Shown here: positions 1 through 8,400 of the stretch, one piece after another | How the letters are laid out: every line of letters starts with the position of its first letter | Position numbering within the stretch: position 1 is the first letter of the stretch | Source: JBOGZD01 sp050697155 | GTDB taxonomy: Bacteria > Actinomycetota > Thermoleophilia > Solirubrobacterales > 70-9 | Direction: 5' to 3' | NCBI GenBank assembly: GCA_050697155.1 | Contig: JBOGZD010000006.1 | Location: forward strand, 1 to 44,442 | DNA length: 44,442 nucleotides | Made by a program: the position numbers and the translations under genes | The notes under the pieces: model-generated | Told to the model about the DNA's origin: nothing | The model's database searches: none | The model's input: the letters and a program-made list of their open reading frames with translations, nothing else

Positions 1-23
1 CGCTGGCGGCGGGGCCGCCAGCG
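1..23 (-). terminator. Hairpin after the secreted-protein gene
   Basis: A perfect 10-bp stem (1-10 pairing with 14-23, loop GGG) lies 10 bases past the stop codon of the minus-strand gene that ends at 34. The position fits a transcription terminator. Any U-tract would lie outside the window, so this is not confirmed. Confidence 0.5.
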
Positions 24-33
24 GCGCCTCGCC

Positions 34-1710
34 CTAGAGCCGCGCGGTCCCCTTCGCCACGATCTTGCTCAGGTCGCCGTCGACGTCGCGGGCCTTGACC
101 CGGAACTTCAGCCGGTCGCCGCCCTTGATCTTGCCGAGGCGCTTCAGCGCCCCGTCGTCGATCGTCGCGCGGAAGCGCCTGGTGCCCTGCTTGCGGCGCA
201 GGGTCAGCTTGCGCTTGGTGTGCTTGACCTTCGCCTTCGCGCGCCTCGCGCTGGCCTGAGCCTTCGTGCCCTTGTCGAACTTCTTGCCGGAGGCGAAGCC
301 GAGCACCTTCGGCATCTTGATCGTCGCCTTGCGCAGCTCGTCCGTCCCCGCCTTCACCGACACCTTCATCCGCGGCTCGTCGGTGCCGAGCTTGCGCAGC
401 TTGATCTTCGCGTTCGGCTTCTTCTCGGCCTTCGGCGGGCACTCGCCGACCACGGTCGCCGGCGTCGTCTTGGCCACCGTGGCCCCGGAGTGGGCGTCGA
501 AGGTGGAGTTGAACTCCAGCGGCGGCGGATCGCACACCGGCCGGGACGCAACCACCAACCCGTTGTCGCCCCCGGTGAAGGTGAGCGCGAAGTTGGTGAT
601 CGGGATGTCGGGCAGTCCGGCGAACTCGACCCCGGTGCCCTGCGGCGTGAGCACGAACTGGCCGATCAACTGCAGCGGCAGGAGGCCCAGGAGGTCGAGG
701 CCGACTCGCGGCAGGCCACCCTCCGGCGGCAGCAGCGCCACCGCGCCGGTCAGCGCAGTCGGCAGGAACGGCGACGCCGCGGTCGCCGTGCCGACGATCG
801 TGTTCGCCGGACAGGCATGGCCCTCGAACTGGTCCTCGGCGCACTGGTTGGCGAGCACCGCGTTGTCGGCACCGAGGTCAGGCGGCAATACCACCACCGC
901 CCGCTTCAGTCCGGCCTCGGTCGGGGTCTGGGTGATCGCCGTGGTCAGCTCCGGCTTCAGGCCGCCCGTCCCCATCGGGGTCAGCGTGGCCGAGAACCCC
1001 GGATCGAACGCCAGGGAGTCACAGCCGGTCGGGGTGAACGGGTCCGCGTCGTCGCTTGCGGTCTCGTTCGTGTGGGCGACCGCGTCGAACCCGGTGGTCG
1101 CCGGCACGCAGGAGGTTGGGTTGCGCATGAACCCCACCGGCGGGTCGTTGGCCTCACCGAAGAGGGTGAAGTCGATGCTGTTGATGTGGATTTGCAGGCC
1201 ACCGGCTGTGTTGGGGATGTCGGTGAGGAACGTGTCGAGGCCGAAGTCGGACTCGCGCAGCGCGGCCGGCGCCTGTAGATGGACGGTGCCGAGCGGAGTC
1301 ACGAGCGTGTTCCCGAGGCGCGCCGGCTCGCCCGGCTCCGGCACGAGGTTGAAGATCTCCCCGGGGAAGTCGGCGGTCATCATGAGGGCGGGTATGGTCA
1401 CGTTGGAGGAGACGTCACCGACCTTGCTCTCCTCCGAGCACGCGTCGGCCTCGAAGTCCGCCTCGGTGCAGAACTCCGGGGCGAGCGGGTTCGCGATCAA
1501 GCCCGGAGGGAGGTGGATCGTCAGGTCCCTGATCTGATCCGACGATTCCGAGATGTCGATCTCGATGTTGAAGTCGGAATTGGCCCCGGCCTGCAGGTCG
1601 ACCGGCTCGGCCGAGGTCGACAAGCCGATTGCGAAAGCGGCCGCGGGGCCGATGAACATCAAGCCGCCGACGATCGAGATCGCCGTCGCGAGGCGGGCAG
1701 GTGCGCGCAT
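34..1710 (-). CDS. Secreted protein with duplicated Cys-pair domain and basic C-terminus
   Basis: Predicted 558-aa exported protein of unknown function. Residues 1-28 form a signal peptide. Two segments, about 62-104 and 270-312, align with each other: each has an LPP-L strand, a Cys, an acidic F-E step, an AC and a VG, which suggests an internal duplication with one disulfide per copy. From about residue 428 to the end the protein is rich in Lys and Arg. The start at 1710 is chosen because AAGGAG lies about 10 bases upstream and a signal peptide follows directly; an in-frame extension to 1956 would run across the divergent neighbour. Proteins of this style are common in Thermoleophilia, but no function is known to me. 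Confidence 0.75.
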   Translation of the reverse strand: MRAPARLATAISIVGGLMFIGPAAAFAIGLSTSAEPVDLQAGANSDFNIEIDISESSDQIRDLTIHLPPGLIANPLAPEFCTEADFEADACSEESKVGDVSSNVTIPALMMTADFPGEIFNLVPEPGEPARLGNTLVTPLGTVHLQAPAALRESDFGLDTFLTDIPNTAGGLQIHINSIDFTLFGEANDPPVGFMRNPTSCVPATTGFDAVAHTNETASDDADPFTPTGCDSLAFDPGFSATLTPMGTGGLKPELTTAITQTPTEAGLKRAVVVLPPDLGADNAVLANQCAEDQFEGHACPANTIVGTATAASPFLPTALTGAVALLPPEGGLPRVGLDLLGLLPLQLIGQFVLTPQGTGVEFAGLPDIPITNFALTFTGGDNGLVVASRPVCDPPPLEFNSTFDAHSGATVAKTTPATVVGECPPKAEKKPNAKIKLRKLGTDEPRMKVSVKAGTDELRKATIKMPKVLGFASGKKFDKGTKAQASARRAKAKVKHTKRKLTLRRKQGTRRFRATIDDGALKRLGKIKGGDRLKFRVKARDVDGDLSKIVAKGTARL

Positions 1711-1768
1711 GACTTCCTTGTCTCCTTCCCTCCCGGGATCCTCCCGGTTGGCGTTCTTGCCGCCGCAA

Positions 1769-1774
1769 ACTCTA
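1769..1774 (-). promoter_or_regulatory. -10 box TAGAGT for the secreted protein
   Basis: TAGAGT on the minus strand lies about 58 bases before the ATG at 1710, giving a leader that contains the AAGGAG ribosome site. The -35 is not clear. Confidence 0.35.
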
Positions 1775-1806
1775 CACACGCAGGGGGTGCCGGGGAGGGG
1801 CGCTGC

Positions 1807-1812
1807 CATAAT
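1807..1812 (+). promoter_or_regulatory. -10 box CATAAT for the zinc-ribbon gene
   Basis: CATAAT ends 9 bases before the GTG start at 1822, with no Shine-Dalgarno between. It fits the leaderless pattern seen across this window. Confidence 0.45.
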
Positions 1813-1821
1813 CGCCCGCCC

Positions 1822-2124
1822 GTGCCGATCTACGAGTACCGCTGCCGCAACGGCCACAACTTCGAGGTCTCCCAGTCGATGACCGATGACCCGGTCACCG
1901 CGTGCGAGGAATGTGGCGCGCCAGTGGAGCGGGTCTTCCACCCGGTAGCCGTGCACTTCAAGGGCTCGGGCTTCTACACCACCGACTACGCCAAGAAGGG
2001 GGCGGCCAAGGCCGCATCCGACGGCGGCGAGTCGAAGTCCGAGGGCGAGAGGAAGTCGCCGGACTCCGACTCCAAGAAGTCGGACTCGAAGTCGACGGCG
2101 AAGACGAGCTCGAGCTCGGACTAG
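1822..2124 (+). CDS. FmdB-type zinc ribbon protein
   Basis: Small 100-aa protein. The N-terminus begins PIYEYRC with an early Cys and His, followed near residues 31-34 by CEEC, the arrangement of the FmdB/CxxC-CxxC-SSSS zinc-ribbon family, which is usually called a putative regulatory protein. The second half is a low-complexity tail of Ser, Lys, Asp and Glu. The GTG at 1822 is the only start that gives the conserved N-terminus; a longer reading into 1279 would run antisense through the divergent gene. It converges with the LCP gene 24 bases downstream. The actual role is unknown. Confidence 0.8.
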   Translation: MPIYEYRCRNGHNFEVSQSMTDDPVTACEECGAPVERVFHPVAVHFKGSGFYTTDYAKKGAAKAASDGGESKSEGERKSPDSDSKKSDSKSTAKTSSSSD

Positions 2125-2148
2125 CGACTGGCGGCTGGCGACTGGCGG

Positions 2149-3381
2149 CTATCCCTGCGGACAGCTCGGCGCCCGCGGCGGCTCCTTGCCGAGCAGCTTC
2201 GTCGCCGCCCGCAGGCACTCCTCGGGCGAGACCACGAGGTTGTTGGCGGCGGTCGTCGACGACGGCTTGAGCACGTCGGTGCCGCCGCCCCCGATCGCCG
2301 CCGCGATCACCAGCTGCGGCATCGTCAGCGCGCCCATGCTCGAGACCATCGCCCTGGGCGCGTTCCACCCGATCAGCGGGCCCTTTAGGAAGTTGAGCGG
2401 CAGCGACGTGATGCTGGTCAGCTTGCCCTTGATCCCGTCGAGGATCAGCTGCTGGAACTGCGCCCGCTCGACGTCACCCCCGGTAAAACCGCTCGACGGG
2501 CACCCGTTGACGCGGGTGCGGGCGAGGGTGATCGCCTGGAAGCCGTCGAGCTCGTTCTCGCCCTCCTTCAGGTTCAGGTTGAAGGCGCCCTCCGAGATGC
2601 TGGTGCAGACGTCGGTGGGCAGGTCGACGGTGATCCCGCCGATCGTGTCGATGAAGCTGCGAAACCCGTCGAAGTCGATGATCGCGACCTGGTCGACATC
2701 GAGGCCAAGCAGCCCCTCGACCGTGCGCGCTGCGAGCTTCGCGCCGCCGCTCGCGTAGGCGGAGTTGATCTTCTGCGGGCCCTGCCCCGGGATCTCAGCG
2801 AGCGTGTCGCGCGGGATCGAGAGCTTGCGGAAGCTGCCGCGACCGGCCCGGATCAGCATCATCGTGTCCGAGCGAAACGGCGGGTTCTTGCAGCTGCGGT
2901 CCTTCGCCCGCCCGCTGCCGATCTCCGCCAGGCATTTCTTCGACTCGGCCTCCTCGGGCCCGGCGAAGGCCCCCGAGCGGACGTCGGTGCCCAGCACCAG
3001 GATCGTCTGCGGGATCCCGACCAGGAAGGGGTTGCCGTCGAGCGTCTTTCCGACCCCGTCGACGAGCTTCGACTTCTGGATCTGGGCCGAGATCCCGAAC
3101 GCGAGCAGGCTGATCAGGATCCAGATGCCGGCGCCGATCGCGACCCACTTGCCGACTCGGCGCCAGGGCGGCCTCTCGCTTGGAGGCGCGGCCGGCGCCC
3201 GGGGCTTCTCGCCCCGGCGCAGCCGTTCGCGCAGCCCGGCGAGGTCCGGCTTGCCGATGCGGTCGCGGACGCTCGGCCGGGAGCGATACACCGTGTATTC
3301 CGGCTTCTCGTCACCCGGCGGGCGCCTCTCGTCCCCGGGCGGGGGCTGTTCCTCGCCCGGCGGGCGGTCGCCTTCAGACAT
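2149..3381 (-). CDS. LytR-CpsA-Psr (LCP) family protein
   Basis: Predicted 410-aa membrane-anchored LCP enzyme. The family transfers undecaprenyl-linked glycopolymers onto peptidoglycan outside the cell. A Pro/Gly/Asp/Glu-rich cytoplasmic segment with a PPGDE-like repeat (1-30) is followed by a membrane anchor at about 77-97. The LCP domain starts near 125 (ILVLGTDVR) and shows RSDTMML (170-176), LSIPRDT (187-193) and KINSAYA (204-210), which carry the conserved Asp and Arg residues that bind the polyprenyl pyrophosphate. The ATG at 3381 is preferred; an in-frame start at 3447 would overlap the divergent kinase gene. No clear ribosome site is visible. Confidence 0.88.
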   Translation of the reverse strand: MSEGDRPPGEEQPPPGDERRPPGDEKPEYTVYRSRPSVRDRIGKPDLAGLRERLRRGEKPRAPAAPPSERPPWRRVGKWVAIGAGIWILISLLAFGISAQIQKSKLVDGVGKTLDGNPFLVGIPQTILVLGTDVRSGAFAGPEEAESKKCLAEIGSGRAKDRSCKNPPFRSDTMMLIRAGRGSFRKLSIPRDTLAEIPGQGPQKINSAYASGGAKLAARTVEGLLGLDVDQVAIIDFDGFRSFIDTIGGITVDLPTDVCTSISEGAFNLNLKEGENELDGFQAITLARTRVNGCPSSGFTGGDVERAQFQQLILDGIKGKLTSITSLPLNFLKGPLIGWNAPRAMVSSMGALTMPQLVIAAAIGGGGTDVLKPSSTTAANNLVVSPEECLRAATKLLGKEPPRAPSCPQG

Positions 3382-3433
3382 TCGGCTATCAATACCCCAT
3401 GGCCCCCGGACATTCCTTCCTGGCGCCGGCAAC

Positions 3434-4474
3434 GTGAGCGTCGCCATAGGCGCCGACCTCGGCGGGACGAAGATGGCCGTGGGGGCGGTCGACTCGCAAC
3501 GGCGCGTGCTTCATCGCTCGACCGAGACCACGCTCGGCCGCGAGCTCGACAACCTGCTCGAGGAGCTCACCGACGAGCTGCGCGCCGCGCTCGCCGCCTG
3601 CCCGGACGCGGTCGCCATCGGGCTCGGGATCCCGGCGACGATCGACCGCGAGCGAGGGGTGGCGATCAGCGCCGTCAACCTGCCGCTGGTCGACGTCCCC
3701 GTCCGCGAGCTGATCGCCGACCGGGTCGGGCTGCCGACCTACGTCGACAACGACGCCAACGTCGCCGCGCTCGCCGAGCATCGCTTCGGCGCCGCCCGTG
3801 AGACCCGTAACGCGGTCATGCTCACCATCGGCACCGGGATCGGCGGCGGGCTGATCCTCGACGGCGAGGTCTACCGGGGCTCGACCGGCGCCGGTGCCGA
3901 GCTGGGGCACGTGGTGATCGACCAGAACGGCCCCCCATGCCAGGGAAATTGCCCCAACCGCGGCTGCGTCGAGGTGCTCGCCTCCGGGACGGCGCTCGCC
4001 CGCGAGGGGCGCGCCGCTGCCGAGAAGGCCCCTGACTCCGAGCTGGGGCGCCTGCTGGCGGCCGGCCGGGAGATCGACGGACGCGCGGTGACGATCGCCG
4101 CGATCGACGGCGATCCCACCGCACGTGAGGTGGTGGCGCTGATCGGCACCCGGATCGGGGTCGCGCTCTCCAGCCTCGCGAACATCTTCGAGCCCGACGT
4201 GTTCGTGATCGGCGGCGGCGTCGCCGCGGCCGGCGAGCTGCTGCTCGAGCCGGCGCGCGCCGAGCTGCGCTCACGCGCCTTGCCGCCCCAGAGGGCGACC
4301 CGGGTCGTCGCCGCCGAGCTCGGCCCGGACGCGGGGATGATCGGGGCGGCGACGATGGCGCTCGAGGAGTCCGCGCTCGGGGCGGCGGGCCGCGCCGGCG
4401 GCGACGCGCCTGCGGGTGGCGTTGCCGGCAGCGATGCGGCGCCCGCCGGGGCCGGCAGCGGCGGAGAGGCCTGA
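3434..4474 (+). CDS. ROK family glucokinase-like sugar kinase
   Basis: 346-aa cytoplasmic sugar kinase of the ROK family, most like glucokinases. DLGGTK (8-13) is the phosphate-binding loop. DNDANVAAL, GTGIGGGLI and the zinc-binding Cys cluster (about 168-178, Cys-x3-Cys-x4-Cys followed by VE) follow in family order. The last 35 residues are a Gly/Ala-rich extension without recognisable structure. The GTG at 3434 is chosen because the domain begins immediately after it. The stop overlaps the start of rsmI (TGATG), so the two are translationally coupled. Substrate specificity cannot be told from sequence alone. Confidence 0.88.
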   Translation: MSVAIGADLGGTKMAVGAVDSQRRVLHRSTETTLGRELDNLLEELTDELRAALAACPDAVAIGLGIPATIDRERGVAISAVNLPLVDVPVRELIADRVGLPTYVDNDANVAALAEHRFGAARETRNAVMLTIGTGIGGGLILDGEVYRGSTGAGAELGHVVIDQNGPPCQGNCPNRGCVEVLASGTALAREGRAAAEKAPDSELGRLLAAGREIDGRAVTIAAIDGDPTAREVVALIGTRIGVALSSLANIFEPDVFVIGGGVAAAGELLLEPARAELRSRALPPQRATRVVAAELGPDAGMIGAATMALEESALGAAGRAGGDAPAGGVAGSDAAPAGAGSGGEA

Positions 4475-5298
4475 TGGCCGGCCGGCTCACCGTCTGCCCG
4501 ACGCCGATCGGCAACCTCGAGGACCTCAGCCCGCGGGCGCGGCGGGCGCTCGGCGAGGCCGACCTGGTCGCCTGCGAGGACACCCGGCGCGCCGGTCGGC
4601 TGTACGAGCGACTCGAGATCCCGCGCCCGCGCCTGGTCTCCAACCACGAGGGCAACGAGGCCGAGCGCTCCCGCCAGCTCGCCCAGCAGATCGAGCGCGG
4701 GGCCAAGGTGGTGCTGATCAGCGACGCCGGCACCCCGGTGATCTCCGATCCGGGCTATCGCCTCGTGCGGGCGTGCCTCGACCGCGACCTCGAGGTCGAG
4801 GTGCTGCCGGGCCCCTCGGCGGTGACCACGGCGCTGGTCGCCTCGGCGCTGCCGGCCGACCGCTGGCGCTTCGAGGGCTTCCTCCCGCGCCGCGCGGGCG
4901 AGCTCGAGCGGGTGCTGAGCTCGCCCGAGACCGTGGTCGCGTTCGAGTCGCCGCGCAGGCTCGGAGAGTCGCTCGCCGCGCTCGCCGCGCTCGCCCCCGA
5001 CCGCCCGGCCGCGGTCTGCCGCGAGCTGACCAAGCTCCACGAGGAGATCGCCCGCGGCACCCTCGGCGAGCTCGCCCGCCGCTTCCGCGAGGACGTCAAG
5101 GGCGAGATCGTGGTCGTCCTCGCGCCCGCCGCGGGCCGGGCCGGCGCCCCCGACGTCGCCTTCGCCGTCGACGCCCTGCGCCGCCTGGTCCAGTCCGGCG
5201 CCCGCCCCCGCGCCGCGGCGAGCGTCGTCGCCGCCCTCACCGGCACCCGCGCCAACGAGCTCTACAAGGGCCTCACCGGCCGCGAGCCGCGGGAGTAG
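4474..5298 (+). CDS. rsmI: 16S rRNA (cytidine-1402 2'-O)-methyltransferase
   Basis: 274 aa, full length for RsmI, which methylates the 2'-O of C1402 in 16S rRNA using SAM. Family motifs: CPTPIGNLED near residue 8, EDTR, NHEGNE, SDAGTPVISDPG, and the PGPSA loop of the tetrapyrrole-methylase fold. It overlaps the upstream kinase stop by one base. Its place ahead of metG and tatD matches the Gram-positive order, but here nine other genes separate it from metG. Confidence 0.95.
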   Translation: MAGRLTVCPTPIGNLEDLSPRARRALGEADLVACEDTRRAGRLYERLEIPRPRLVSNHEGNEAERSRQLAQQIERGAKVVLISDAGTPVISDPGYRLVRACLDRDLEVEVLPGPSAVTTALVASALPADRWRFEGFLPRRAGELERVLSSPETVVAFESPRRLGESLAALAALAPDRPAAVCRELTKLHEEIARGTLGELARRFREDVKGEIVVVLAPAAGRAGAPDVAFAVDALRRLVQSGARPRAAASVVAALTGTRANELYKGLTGREPRE

Positions 5299-5339
5299 GC
5301 GTTGGCGACCGGGCCGGCGCGGCGCTAAGCGACGGTTAA

Positions 5340-5360
5340 GCGGACGGCGCGTTTGTCCGC
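5340..5360 (+). terminator. Weak hairpin after rsmI
   Basis: GCGGAC (5340-5345) pairs with GTCCGC (5355-5360) around a 9-base loop, without a T-run. It may end rsmI transcription; part of it overlaps the proposed -35 of the mce operon. Confidence 0.3.
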
Positions 5361-5382
5361 CGGTCGGATGAGCCCTTAGACT
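5353..5382 (+). promoter_or_regulatory. Promoter of the mce operon
   Basis: TTGTCC (5353-5358) and TAGACT (5377-5382) are 18 bases apart. The -10 lies 43 bases before the ATG of the first mce gene, so this mRNA would have a short leader, unlike the leaderless genes elsewhere. The leader holds AAAGGA in front of an ATG at 5400 that would open a 12-codon ORF ending 13 bases inside the first mce gene. Confidence 0.5.
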
Positions 5383-5425
5383 GCCGGCCGAGGCAAAGGA
5401 ATGCCGCCCTTCGAGCAGGACGCTC

Positions 5426-6778
5426 ATGCAGAGATCTGAGGCGGGCCGCGCTGCAGCGCGGGTCGTCGGGGTGGGCGCGCTCGTCGCGGGCGTCGCCCTC
5501 GTCGCGCTGGTGCTCTTCGGCGGCAGCGGCGGCCACAGCTACACGCTGCTGTTTGAGACCGGCGGCCAGCTCGTGCCCGGCAACGAGGTGCTGGTCGGCG
5601 GGCAGCCGGTCGGCTCGATCGAGGAGATCACGCTCACCGACGACGCCCAGGCGGCGGTCGAGATCAGCGTCGAAGAGCCGCTGCACGAGGGGACGACGGC
5701 GGTCACCCGGGCGACATCGCTCTCGGGGATCGCCAACCGCTACGTCTCGCTCGAGCCTGGGCCCGACAGCGCCGGCGAGCTTCCCGACGGGGCGACGATC
5801 GCCGCCGACCGGACGACCTCTCCCGTCGACATCGATCAGCTCTTTGCCACCTTCGATCGGCGTACCCGCGACGCGCTGGCCGACTTCATCCAGGGCCAGG
5901 CGACCGTCTATACCGACAACGCCGAGCAGGCCAACCGCACCTACCGATTCCTCGCCCCCGGGCTCCAGTCGACCGAGCGGCTGCTCGCCGAGCTCAACCG
6001 CGACCAGCAGGCGTTCGCGCAGTTCCTCGGCTCGGCCTCGAGCGTGCTCGGCGCGGTCGCCGAGCGCCGCGACGACCTCTCGGGGCTGACCGAGAACGCC
6101 AACCGCGCCCTCGGCGCGATCGCGCGTGAGAACGAGTCCTTCGACCGCTCGCTGGTCGCGCTTTCGCCGGCGCTGAGCCAGGCGAACACCACCTTCGTCA
6201 ACCTGCGCGCCGCCCTCGACGACCTCGACCCGCTGGTGGCGACGTCGAAGCCGGCGACCCGGGAACTGGCCCCGTTCCTGCGCGACCTCCGCCCGGTCGC
6301 GGTGGATGCGGTGCCGGTGTTCCGCGACCTGCGCCTGGCGACCGCGCGCTCGGGTCCCGCCAACGACCTCGCCGAGGCGCTGCGGGCGCTGCCCGGTGCC
6401 GAGCGGCGCGCCAAGCGCTCGGTCCCGGTCACGATCGAGGCGCTCGACGCGTCGCAGCCGAAGGTCGCTCAGCTTCGCCCGTACACGCCCGACCTGTTCG
6501 GCTTCCTGACCAAGTTCGGGCAGGTCACCGCCTACTACGACGGCAACGGCCACTACGCCCGCGTGCAGCCGGCGGGCGCCAACCTCTTCGACCGCGATCC
6601 GCTGACCGGGGTGCTCGACGCGATCCTGCCCACCGACCAGCTCACCGGCTTCGACAGCGGCTTCTTTGACCGCTGTCCCGGCGGCGCGACCCAGCCGATC
6701 TCCGGCTCGAACCCGTTCCTCGACGACGGGGCGCTGAACGGCGCCTGCGACCCGCTCGCGGTGCCCCCGGGGATGTGA
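5426..6778 (+). CDS. MCE family protein, first of six
   Basis: 450 aa. A single membrane segment (about 11-32) is followed by an MCE/MlaD domain (about 38-115) with the typical LVPGNEVLVGG and VGSIEEI elements, then a long helical region and a Cys-containing tail. MCE proteins form hexameric rings or tubes that carry lipids or sterols across the envelope, working with YrbE permeases and an Mkl ATPase. It opens an operon of six MCE genes, like mceA-mceF of mycobacteria; which letter each corresponds to is not assigned here. AGGA lies about 7 bases before the ATG. Confidence 0.9.
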   Translation: MQRSEAGRAAARVVGVGALVAGVALVALVLFGGSGGHSYTLLFETGGQLVPGNEVLVGGQPVGSIEEITLTDDAQAAVEISVEEPLHEGTTAVTRATSLSGIANRYVSLEPGPDSAGELPDGATIAADRTTSPVDIDQLFATFDRRTRDALADFIQGQATVYTDNAEQANRTYRFLAPGLQSTERLLAELNRDQQAFAQFLGSASSVLGAVAERRDDLSGLTENANRALGAIARENESFDRSLVALSPALSQANTTFVNLRAALDDLDPLVATSKPATRELAPFLRDLRPVAVDAVPVFRDLRLATARSGPANDLAEALRALPGAERRAKRSVPVTIEALDASQPKVAQLRPYTPDLFGFLTKFGQVTAYYDGNGHYARVQPAGANLFDRDPLTGVLDAILPTDQLTGFDSGFFDRCPGGATQPISGSNPFLDDGALNGACDPLAVPPGM

Positions 6779-6867
6779 GCGCGGTGCCGGAACCAACCGG
6801 CAACAGCGCTGCCATGCGCGTACAGCTCGGCACCGCGAGATGCATGTGTCGTTCGGTGATTCCATGA
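6775..6867 (+). CDS. Possible 30-aa bridging ORF between mce genes 1 and 2
   Basis: A GTG at 6775 overlaps the stop of mce gene 1 (GTGA) and the reading frame runs 30 codons to a TGA that overlaps the ATG of mce gene 2 (ATGA, 6864-6867). The peptide has no recognised domain. The fit at both ends suggests translational coupling through the 85-base gap rather than a functional peptide. Chance is possible for this single case. Confidence 0.3.
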   Translation: MSAVPEPTGNSAAMRVQLGTARCMCRSVIP

Positions 6868-8345
6868 GGCGGATCGCCGGCATCGCCGTCGCGCTCGTGG
6901 CCGGCGCCGTCGTGCTCGCCACCGGCGCCGCCGCCGGCGGCGACGACGGCGCGTACGAGGTGCGGGCGATCTTCGACAACGCCGCGTTCCTGGTCGAGGG
7001 CGAGGAGGTGCGGGTCGCCGGCGCCACTGTCGGCACCGTCGCCGAGGTGGAGGTGACGATGACCGACGAGGCGGTGCACGCCGACGGCCGGCCCGAACCC
7101 GGAAAGGCGGCCGTGGTGCTGCGGATCGACGACCCCGGCTTCCACGACTTCCGCGCCGACGCCGCCTGCCTGATCCGGCCGCAGTCGCTGCTCGGCGAGA
7201 AGTTCGTCGAGTGCGAGCCGACCCAGCCTCGGGCCGCCGCCACCGCGCCGCCGCCGCCGCTGGAGGAGATCCCTGACGGCGAGGCCGGGGCCGGCCAGCG
7301 GCTGCTGCCGCTCGAGTCGAACGGCAAGGCGGTCGATCTCGACCTCGTCAACGACATCATGCGCGAGCCCTACGCCGACCGCTTCCGGCTGATCCTCAAC
7401 GACCTCGGCGCCGGGCTCGCGGCGCGCGGCGAGGAGCTGGCCGAGATCGTCGAGCGCTCGAACCCGGCGCTGCGCGAGACCGACGAGGTGCTGGCGATCC
7501 TGGCGCGGCAGAACCGCACCCTCGCCGCCCTCGCCAGCGACGGCGACGCCGTGCTCGCTCCGCTTGCCCGCGAGCGCGAACGGATCTCGGGGTTCATCAA
7601 CGAGGCCGAGACCACCGCGGCGGCGACCGCCACTCGCGGCGCCGACCTCGAGGAGGGGCTGGCGAAGCTGCCGCCGACCCTGCGCGAGCTGCGGCTGACG
7701 ATGGGCGAGCTCGAGCGCTTCGCGGACGCCGGGACGCCCACCTTCGCCGAGCTCGGCGCCGCGGCGCCCGCGGCGACCAGGGCGACGCGGGCGCTCGAGC
7801 CGTTCGCCGACTCGGCGACCGGGGCGCTGCGAAACCTCGCCGGCGCGGCGGAGGAGACGCAGCAGCCGCTGCTCGCCGCCGACCCGGTGATCCGCGACCT
7901 GCGCCGGCTTGGCCGCTCTGGCGACGGCCCGGCGAAGGACCTGTCGAAGGTCCTGCGCACGCTGCGCAAGGGCGACGGGACCGAGAACCTGCTCCGCTTC
8001 GTCTACCGCGCCGCCGGAACGTTCAACGGCTTCGACTCCCTCGGCCACTTCCTGCGCGCGTTCCTGCTGATCACCAACTGCAACGACTACGTCACCTCGC
8101 CGCAGACGGGGTGCATCGCCAACTTCCTCGAGACGACGGCGGCGCCCGCTCGCGCCCGAACGGCGGCGGGCGTGGGACGTCATCCACCGGATGCTCCGCC
8201 CGACCGCCCCCCGCAGCGAAATCGCACTCCGGCCTCAAGGTGGCATCCGGGGGGCGATGTCCCACGACCGCCGCCGCCGGCCACGGGCGGTATCCGCGAC
8301 GCCCGGGCGCTGCTCGACTTCGCGATCGGAGGGCGGGACCAATGA
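6864..8345 (+). CDS. MCE family protein, second of six
   Basis: 493 aa. Residues 1-24 are a hydrophobic signal or anchor ending in a small-residue stretch without the Cys of a lipobox. The MCE domain (about 30-115) has VEGEEVRVAG and VGTVAEVEV elements. Helical repeats follow, then a CNDY...CIANF Cys pair near 410-430 that resembles MCE C-termini. The last ~60 residues are Pro/Arg-rich and coincide with a long inverted repeat (8163-8274), so this tail may be acquired. The second ATG (6864) is preferred over 6840 because the hydrophobic segment starts there and it overlaps the mini-ORF stop. Its own stop overlaps the ATG at 8342. Confidence 0.88.
   Translation: MRRIAGIAVALVAGAVVLATGAAAGGDDGAYEVRAIFDNAAFLVEGEEVRVAGATVGTVAEVEVTMTDEAVHADGRPEPGKAAVVLRIDDPGFHDFRADAACLIRPQSLLGEKFVECEPTQPRAAATAPPPPLEEIPDGEAGAGQRLLPLESNGKAVDLDLVNDIMREPYADRFRLILNDLGAGLAARGEELAEIVERSNPALRETDEVLAILARQNRTLAALASDGDAVLAPLARERERISGFINEAETTAAATATRGADLEEGLAKLPPTLRELRLTMGELERFADAGTPTFAELGAAAPAATRATRALEPFADSATGALRNLAGAAEETQQPLLAADPVIRDLRRLGRSGDGPAKDLSKVLRTLRKGDGTENLLRFVYRAAGTFNGFDSLGHFLRAFLLITNCNDYVTSPQTGCIANFLETTAAPARARTAAGVGRHPPDAPPDRPPQRNRTPASRWHPGGDVPRPPPPATGGIRDARALLDFAIGGRDQ
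8163..8274. repeat. Long imperfect inverted repeat in the mce2 tail
   Basis: Arms 8163-8194 and 8243-8274 pair with about 27 of 32 matches around a 48-base spacer. The outer parts share GTGGGAC and the inner parts CCGGATGC. The repeat lies inside the reading frame of the second mce gene, in a Pro/Arg-rich stretch that looks unlike the rest of the protein. It could be a small inserted palindromic element. Confidence 0.6.
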
Positions 8346-8398
8346 GCGCGGAGCTGATTTGGATGGTTGAAGTGCGAAGCGCGATCCAGGTGCTATGA
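8342..8398 (+). CDS. 18-aa bridging ORF inside the dispersed 59-bp element
   Basis: ATG at 8342 overlaps the stop of mce gene 2 (ATGA) and the TGA at 8396-8398 overlaps the ATG of mce gene 3 (ATGA). The peptide starts MSAELIW and ends in a segment MVEVRSAIQVL. The same segment, with changes, lies before metG at 18102-18137, where the copy ends on the metG start codon in the same way. This supports a real coupling element. Confidence 0.4.
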   Translation: MSAELIWMVEVRSAIQVL

Positions 8399-8400
8399 GG
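8342..8400 (+). repeat. Dispersed 59-bp start-codon element, copy 1
   Basis: This stretch matches 18081-18139 at about 49 of 59 positions. Each copy begins with ATGAGCGCGGAGC, holds a central GTGCGAAGCGCG, and ends on the start codon of the next gene (ATG 8395 here, TTG 18134 in the other copy). The genes that follow, an MCE protein and MetG, are unrelated. Confidence 0.7.

Noticed and set aside
2125..2150. Short tandem repeat of CTGGCG(G/A)
   Set aside because: Only two to three degenerate units in the gap between convergent genes; no CRISPR-like or functional pattern.
8163..8274. Transcription terminator inside mce gene 2
   Set aside because: Spacer of 48 bases and no T-run; genes continue in overlap downstream, so termination here would cut the operon.
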